Below, piece by piece: positions 58,588 to 64,000 of a stretch of 64,000 nt of DNA (position 1 is its first letter; each line of letters opens with the position of its first letter). The stretch is taken from the NCBI GenBank assembly GCA_910574455.1, contig CAJSYZ010000008.1:1174637-1238636 (forward strand). Direction: 5' to 3'. Both the position numbers and the translations under genes were made by a program. Under the pieces are notes generated by a model, which did not search any database, was not told where the DNA came from, and was given only the letters and a program-made list of their open reading frames with translations. Source of the stretch: Trichaptum fuscoviolaceum. Taxonomy: Eukaryota; Basidiomycota; Agaricomycetes; Hymenochaetales; Trichaptaceae.

Positions 58588-60030
58588 CTATAACTTCGCT
58601 TCAACTAGCACATTGAACACCTTCCTCTCCTCCCTTCGGCTGAGACCCCTGCGAATCATTTCGTCATCAGCCCAGCGAACTATGCCATCTACAAGCCTTT
58701 CGACATCGTCTTCCGAATTGCCTGCATGCAAACACACTCTAACGCGATCTCTGCCTTTCGGAACTGTCGGCCAGGATATAGGACGAGCATTGAGACCCAG
58801 CTCCCGGAGGTTCGCTGATAACGGTCTCGGAGTCGAGGTCATCACGGGTATAATGGGAGGAACAAGCTTGGAGTCGTGAGGTCCTTTGAGGTGATTGGGA
58901 AGGGACACTACATCAGGAGGGAAAGGTGCAAGTCGTTTTTGAAGTAGATCGAGGGTATACAGTATCAAATTTTCGAGATCATTCGCAAGCTAGGCTCAAG
59001 CTCTGTCACTATTCTGGCCAGAATCGATAATACTCTGAATCACCTTTGTTGCAGTCCCATCCTCCAGCATGTCGAAGGAACAGTCGGCTGAGATGACGCT
59101 TGCACAACTCAACGACGTCGTATATATCAGAGATCTTGCATAATTTAACAAATAATCTTTAATGAGTTGGTTCGTTAAGACAACAGCTGAACAAGAGGAA
59201 GAGGTTATTTGATGTTTCTTCAAAGCAGCACGCATACACGCACCTCCGCTACTCGCCAGCGCTTTACCGAAAGTATGTAACCTAACAAGGACTTTGTCCT
59301 CAATACCCCACTGAGAAACCAACCCTCGTCCTTTGGGACCGTACAGGCCGGTCGCATGTGCCTCGTCAACGATGAGGTATCCGTTGCCACACGGGAATAG
59401 AGTATCCAGTAGTTCAACGATCTCCCGGAGAGGTGCGAATGTACCGTCCATGCTGTACAACGTTTCAACTGCAACGAATACGTTGCTGAGTCCACTCTTC
59501 AGACTCGGTCTCTCTTGCAGGAGTTCGAGGAATAGCTGGCGCAACGCTCGTGCGGAGTTATGCTTAAACGGAAAGCTCGATGACCGCGCTCTTGAAGACC
59601 GGATGCCATCGTGCACCGACGCGTGAATATTCTCGTCGTACACGACTACGTCGCCTTCCTGCGGGATGCATGTAAAAATTCCGACATTTGCATCGAAACC
59701 CGAGTTGAACAATAGCGCAGCCGGAGACGAAAAGAACTTCGCAAGTCGTTCTTCGAGTGCCTGGTGTGCGGTGCCATTGACGAGCAGTCTTGACCCTCCC
59801 GAACCCAGTACATCAGGCGCATCGCGTAGCTTCCTGAGAAAAAGCTCGCGCAATGGTGTGTAGGAGGTGAGCGAGAGGTAGTCGTTAGAGACAAAGTCCA
59901 CAAGAGCCGTCTCTGGCACGTCGGACGTTGGTCGGGCTGAAGTCAACCGCGTTGGGGACGGCAAGCGCCGTCGAATTTTTCGGCGCTCCCGCGAGACCAA
60001 TGCAGCCTCCAGCTTCTCGCTCAAGGTCAT
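58588..60030 (-). CDS. bioF: 8-amino-7-oxononanoate (KAPA) synthase, biotin synthesis, peroxisomal tail
   Basis: Exon 1 runs from the ATG at 60030 to about 59044 and the second exon ends at 58588, giving about 460 aa. It is a type I PLP alpha-oxoamine synthase. Marks are V-S-N-D-Y-L-S-L, G-S-G-G-S-R-L, F-N-S-G-F-D-A-N, V-D-E-A-H-A-T-G and H-T-F-G-K-A-L-A-S-S-G-G, whose Lys binds PLP. The enzyme joins pimeloyl-CoA or pimeloyl-ACP to L-alanine to form KAPA, the first committed step of biotin assembly. The C-terminus is A-K-L, a PTS1 signal, which agrees with known peroxisomal KAPA synthase in fungi. The related 5-aminolevulinate synthase is less likely, as no mitochondrial presequence is visible. 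The single intron is phase 0. Confidence 0.88.
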
Positions 60031-60247
60031 GATGGATTCCTTCTGCCAAAGGAACTGTGAGGCGCGTCGAGGTCGAATGTTTGGGCTCCGATTCCGATCT
60101 AACTACACACGCTGGGGTCGGCCGGAAGTTTATGGGGAATGTATGCAGAAATCATAAGGTACATGTGAATTATAAATGTAAATAAAAGGAATTCCTTCGG
60201 AACTGTCTATCATCGATATCGCCGATGAGAGCGATGCTGCCTCGGAG
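60031..60247. other. KAPA synthase promoter and GUP1 3' flank
   Basis: A 217-bp spacer between two minus-strand genes. It is AT-rich near 60160-60200. No specific motif is supported. Confidence 0.5.
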
Positions 60248-62562
60248 CTAGCATTTTCGGTATATTCCATTTCGCATTTCTTCCTCCCTGGATTTCATGT
60301 AAGATATCAAGATTCATTAAGAGAGACTGGAACGTACCTGTACTCAAACAAGACCTGGTTGTCAATGAATAGGACCACGCATGCGAGAAAAAGAAACCGT
60401 AGTCCTGAAACGATTGTGCTCAGCTTTCCTCTGCAGCTCATACTTTTCGCAAGCTTACCTTCAGAGGTACCAAATAGCTGTTGCAAGAAGAACTGGATAC
60501 CATCCACGCCAACAACGAATCCAACGAGATTTGCAATCATCATCATCATGATGTTGAAGACACCGCCGATCGCGCACACATGGCGATACCAAGGACGGTT
60601 GCCATACTAAGTGCAGGAAAGTAAGAACAGGTAAATAAAGCAAGTAGTTGGTACGTACCTTTCCTGGAGGGAAGAAATACCGAGCAGTAACTTCCGGAAC
60701 AATGAACAGACTAACAAGCCAGCCCCACGCAAGGAGACGAAACGTTAAATCATGCCATAGCGCAACGAAAGAGAATATGAGCACTGTCGAAACCAGGAGA
60801 TTATTTGTGCCACCGAGCGGAATATAGATATAGCTATTTCATGAAGTGAGAACATCGAAGGGCGAAACTGATAGGCATTTTCGTACCGAACAATCCAAAG
60901 ATTGTAACTTCTATGCCAGGCTCGCCAGAAGCCAAGTGTGGAATAGTTATTCACCATACATCTAATCATATTTTCGGGTGGGTCGATACCATCAGCAAGT
61001 GCCCAGAGGCGGAAGAAGCGCCACGGGATGAGCAACTGTGAAAACTCGAGCCGTCAGAAAGGACACGATAAAACTATGCATAGCATTTTATACCTTTAGC
61101 CACACAATGGCAAGATTCCAAAATCCAATCATGCTCAGTTCAAAGGGTGAATCCCCCTTCCACGCTGAAGTATCTTTGATGGCTACAACATATATATAGT
61201 GTAGGACGAACTCCATGGTGAGGACACAGAATACGAATCTGACAAGGTATGAAACGACCATCCTCCTAGATGGTCCTCCCGAAGGTTTCAAATGCTAGGA
61301 TGCTCAATTTACATGATTTGTCCTTATCACTAGTAAGAGGAAACACATACCTGCCACATGAAATCATTAAAAGTCATGATAGGTCCGGCAATGAAAAGAG
61401 GCGGATACAACAGGTAAGCGATGTAGTTCTTGAAGTTATAGATTTCCAGATCATGACATGTTGTGGTCCTTTGTCTGTGGTCCATTTGCAACTGTGATTC
61501 CGTCTAAAACAAGGATATTATATGAATTCCTTCTTAACAGAGAAAAAGAATAAATCGTACGGGCGAGACACCAATCCTCCTGCACGCCCAGTGATAATCC
61601 ATGCTGAAGGACACAAGCCGAAGCATTGAAAAGTTGAATGGTATGTACCATCGGGGATACGCGCCTTGGAAGCTATCCTGACAACACGGGTCTGAGCATC
61701 AACAAGAAAACGAAACATGTCGGCTTACCAAGTAAGCCAGGGAAGGAGATAGACCAGCATAACGATAGCCAGAATTACGCTCAATAGCGAACAGTACAGC
61801 CATATTAAACACCCATGTCACAAGAGGTAGAAGCTTGGATGCACGAAGAGACTTTGCTATCCCATAATTTATGCAAATAATAAATAAGATCTTGAAGATA
61901 TTGTACCCGTGTAATCCGAAGATGAAGATGAGCGAGGAGAATATGATGAATGGTATTCGGAATAGATGCGTCCCGTTGCTGGAAGGACGGAAAAGGCGTT
62001 TGTATAAAAAATTAGCCGATAACAGTGCACTAGCTATTAACGCCAAGAGAGGGAGGTTGTTACGGAACGAGCGGTATTGTGCATCACTGTTATCCTACAT
62101 AAAGGGAGAGTTAGTTAGCACAGAAAGCATGAAATAAGTTTCAGTCATACAATCTTTCTACCAAATAGCCAACCGTTTGAGAGGCGTCCGGAGTAGATAG
62201 GGTAGTTTGAATCCGATTCTTTCCAGTGTCAAAGTCAGCGTTAGATAACAAAAGACCACATTTTTTTAGTACACACCTCTGCTCATCTGAATTGGCTTCC
62301 AAACCATTATCGGCACGACCAATACAAAGCAAACTCCATAGAAAAGGAATTCCGGTGTTCTCCATCGAGGAGGCGGTCGAGCAGTTACGGTTTTAGGAGA
62401 GCTTGTTGGTGGAGTATCAACAGTCAAACGAAGTATCCCTGTTTGTTTTGGGTTTGTCTCTAGATATGGTCCTTGCGACACTTCGTCCCTTTGTACTAGA
62501 GGGACAGCATCGTGGTTCCTTCGTAGATCGGTCGGCATTTGCAGTTCCAAATCGTCACTCAT
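60248..62562 (-). CDS. gup1: GUP1-like membrane-bound O-acyltransferase (MBOAT)
   Basis: The ATG at 62562 opens a cytosolic N-terminus of about 90 residues. A chain of hydrophobic exons follows, ending with a small last exon that closes at 60248 as [12 protein letters not shown]. At least eight membrane segments can be seen, with the MBOAT motifs [26 protein letters not shown] and F-V-A-L-W-H-D-L, whose His is the likely catalytic residue. [17 protein letters not shown] is typical of the Gup1/HHAT branch. In yeast Gup1 remodels lipid chains of GPI anchors in the ER. The gene diverges from VPS39 over 333 bp. Confidence 0.88.
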
Positions 62563-62895
62563 AGATGGCTAACGGTTTCAAGTTAGTACAGCGTATTAGT
62601 GGGGCCAAAGACAATGTGAAGTAATGATGGTTCCTCAGAAACAGCAAGATGTGGCGACCAGCATGTCCGAGATATTTGAAATGTAAAAACAGAAGCAATT
62701 CGAAAGAAAACGCAAAGGAAGCATGGACTCCCGACCCGTTGCGTTCCACGGTACCAGACGCGTTGCTTGGCTCTGTTTACTTCAAAAGCCAACGACGAGC
62801 GCAGCGGCTGTTCGATCGCCACTCACTGCACGCATTTCAACGGCGTGTTTGATAGTGACCTACACGTCCAAGCCAGTGACACCAAATGCAATAAT
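62563..62895. promoter_or_regulatory. bidirectional promoter between GUP1 and VPS39
   Basis: The 333-bp head-to-head interval must hold both promoters. I see no clear TATA box or known operator. Confidence 0.45.
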
Positions 62896-64000
62896 ATGGC
62901 ACCATTCAATGAGCCTCAGCCGATAGTGCAAGGATTAAAGGAGAAGATAGAAACCTTAGCCGCCCATGGTACGCTGTTACTTTAGCCCAGAATGTGCCAG
63001 TTGCTAAGACTTTGAATCCACACAAGGGGACAGACTGTATGTCGGAACTGGAACTGGGAACCTTCATATATATCAGGCCGATGTGGATGAGCATGGCAAA
63101 CAGGAAGTTAAACTCATAACCAGCAAGAGCCTTAGTCGGAGAGCCATAGAGCAAGTCGGGTATATTAAAGACATAAACTCAGTCGTAGCCCTCAGTGGTA
63201 TGGAGATCTATATACACGGTTATACATGATACTAACCTCAGTCTTATAGAATCTAATGTGACTCTGTATCCTATGCCCGACCTGGTCCCACCGACGCCAC
63301 TTGCGCAAGTGCGGAAAGCATTCTCTTTCGCGTCTAACTCGACTGTGGAGAGCGTATCAGCGGACGGCATAGTCCATTCTTTTGCTGACGCAGCTTCGAA
63401 CAGAGGAGTTCCGACTGTGGTGACCTACCTTGTCGTGGGATGTCAGCGGAAGATTGTGGTATATTCATGGCGTGATGGAGAAGCACAGGAAGTCAAGGTA
63501 TGTTTTCCTTGCGTCATCCGGTATCGCAGCCTTACTCTAACTCGCTTTCAGGAAGCAACTCTGCCTCATTCTGCACGGGTCATCACCTTTCTCAAGCCTA
63601 CTGTCTTGTGTCTCGTCTACTCGGCTACAGAACACGTCCTCTTTTACCTGGAGACAATGTCAACCGCTGAGCTTACTATGCCAGTGAACATTACGGCTTC
63701 TACGAGCGCCGGAGCATATGGAATAAACGCATTGTCTGGGTTAGGAGGATATATGACACTCGGACTTGCGGCTAAGGCGAAACCTTTAGCTGTTACCATT
63801 GACGAAGACGTGTTGATTCCGAAAGACAGTGTGTACCTATGTTTCCATTGGTATATTCAGTTATTTATCTTTGTTCATTTACAGACGCAGGACTGTTGTT
63901 TGGTGCTGATGGTAAAAGCAAAGAGGTGAGCTTGATTTGGAATGCTCCGCCTGAAGACATAGGTTTGTGTGATCCTAGATAACCAATAAACGCATTCCTG
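62896..64000 (+). CDS. vps39: VPS39/VAM6 vacuolar tethering subunit, N-terminal CNH domain, partial
   Basis: Only the 5' part lies in the window; the frame continues past 64000. The ATG at 62896 starts M-A-P-F-N-E-P. The exons then spell a citron-homology (CNH) beta-propeller with H-G-D-R-L-Y-V-G-T-G-T-G, V-A-L-S-G-M-E-I-Y, Y-P-M-P-D-L, L-V-V-G-C-Q-R-K-I-V-V-Y-S-W-R-D-G, P-H-S-A-R-V-I-T-F and I-P-K-D-N-A-G-L-L-F-G-A-D-G. This fits Vps39/Vam6, the HOPS subunit that binds the Rab Ypt7 and tethers membranes at the vacuole; the related TRAP1/Vps3 is the alternative. Intron 1 must end in AAG at 63024-63026 to give G-D-R-L-Y. The window end cuts the gene in or just after an exon with donor GTTTGT near 63963. 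Confidence 0.82.

Overview
This window is nuclear DNA of a filamentous fungus, most likely a basidiomycete (Agaricomycetes-like). Genes are cut by many introns of about 50-70 bp with GTRNGT-type donors, exons are often very short, and both strands are densely used. The gene set is eukaryotic and fungal: Crz1-type zinc finger factor, Zn2Cys6 factor, CBM1 module, ORC1, SPT2, GUP1, POP5, CK2 beta, VPS39. I assigned functions by reading translated motifs and rebuilding exons by eye. Several models were tested by whether all exons summed to one closed reading frame.

Layout. 1-1643 is low-complexity, then AT-rich non-coding DNA with a tRNA-like relic and a cluster of GTTACGTA motifs. 1644-4801 is an uncharacterised four-exon gene. 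4802-15988 is an 11 kb gene-poor block holding only short relic-like reading frames. From 15989 on the window is gene-rich: CRZ1-like factor (+), a small orphan gene (-), a RAI1/DXO-type decapping nuclease (-), a 17-exon 4-coumarate/acyl-CoA ligase with a peroxisomal tail (+), an IMD/BAR-like cytoskeletal protein (-), a histidine phosphatase of the TFIIIC55/phosphoglycerate-mutase fold (-), a doubtful gene just upstream of it (-), and a secreted CBM1 protein (+). Then come ORC1 (-) and a tail-anchored CS/p23 protein (+), which share a 250 bp promoter. 37823-40829 is a second gene-poor stretch.

The right third holds a large Zn2Cys6 factor (+), SPT2 (-), two tandem secreted type-B carboxylesterases (-), a DENND6-type DENN protein (-), CK2 beta (+), POP5 (+), KAPA synthase of biotin synthesis with a peroxisomal tail (-), GUP1 (-) and the 5' part of VPS39 (+, running off the end).

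There is no obvious metabolic cluster. Most genes are housekeeping: replication origin recognition, RNA 5'-end quality control, RNase P/MRP, chromatin, vesicle tethering and calcium signalling. The accessory part is the secreted CBM1 protein and the esterase pair. The most unusual property is gene structure. I count ten introns whose 3' splice site appears to be AAG rather than CAG/TAG, two GC-AG introns in one gene, and microexons of 12, 15, 20, 23 and 24 nt, including a 20-nt microexon shared by both esterases that encodes their oxyanion loop.
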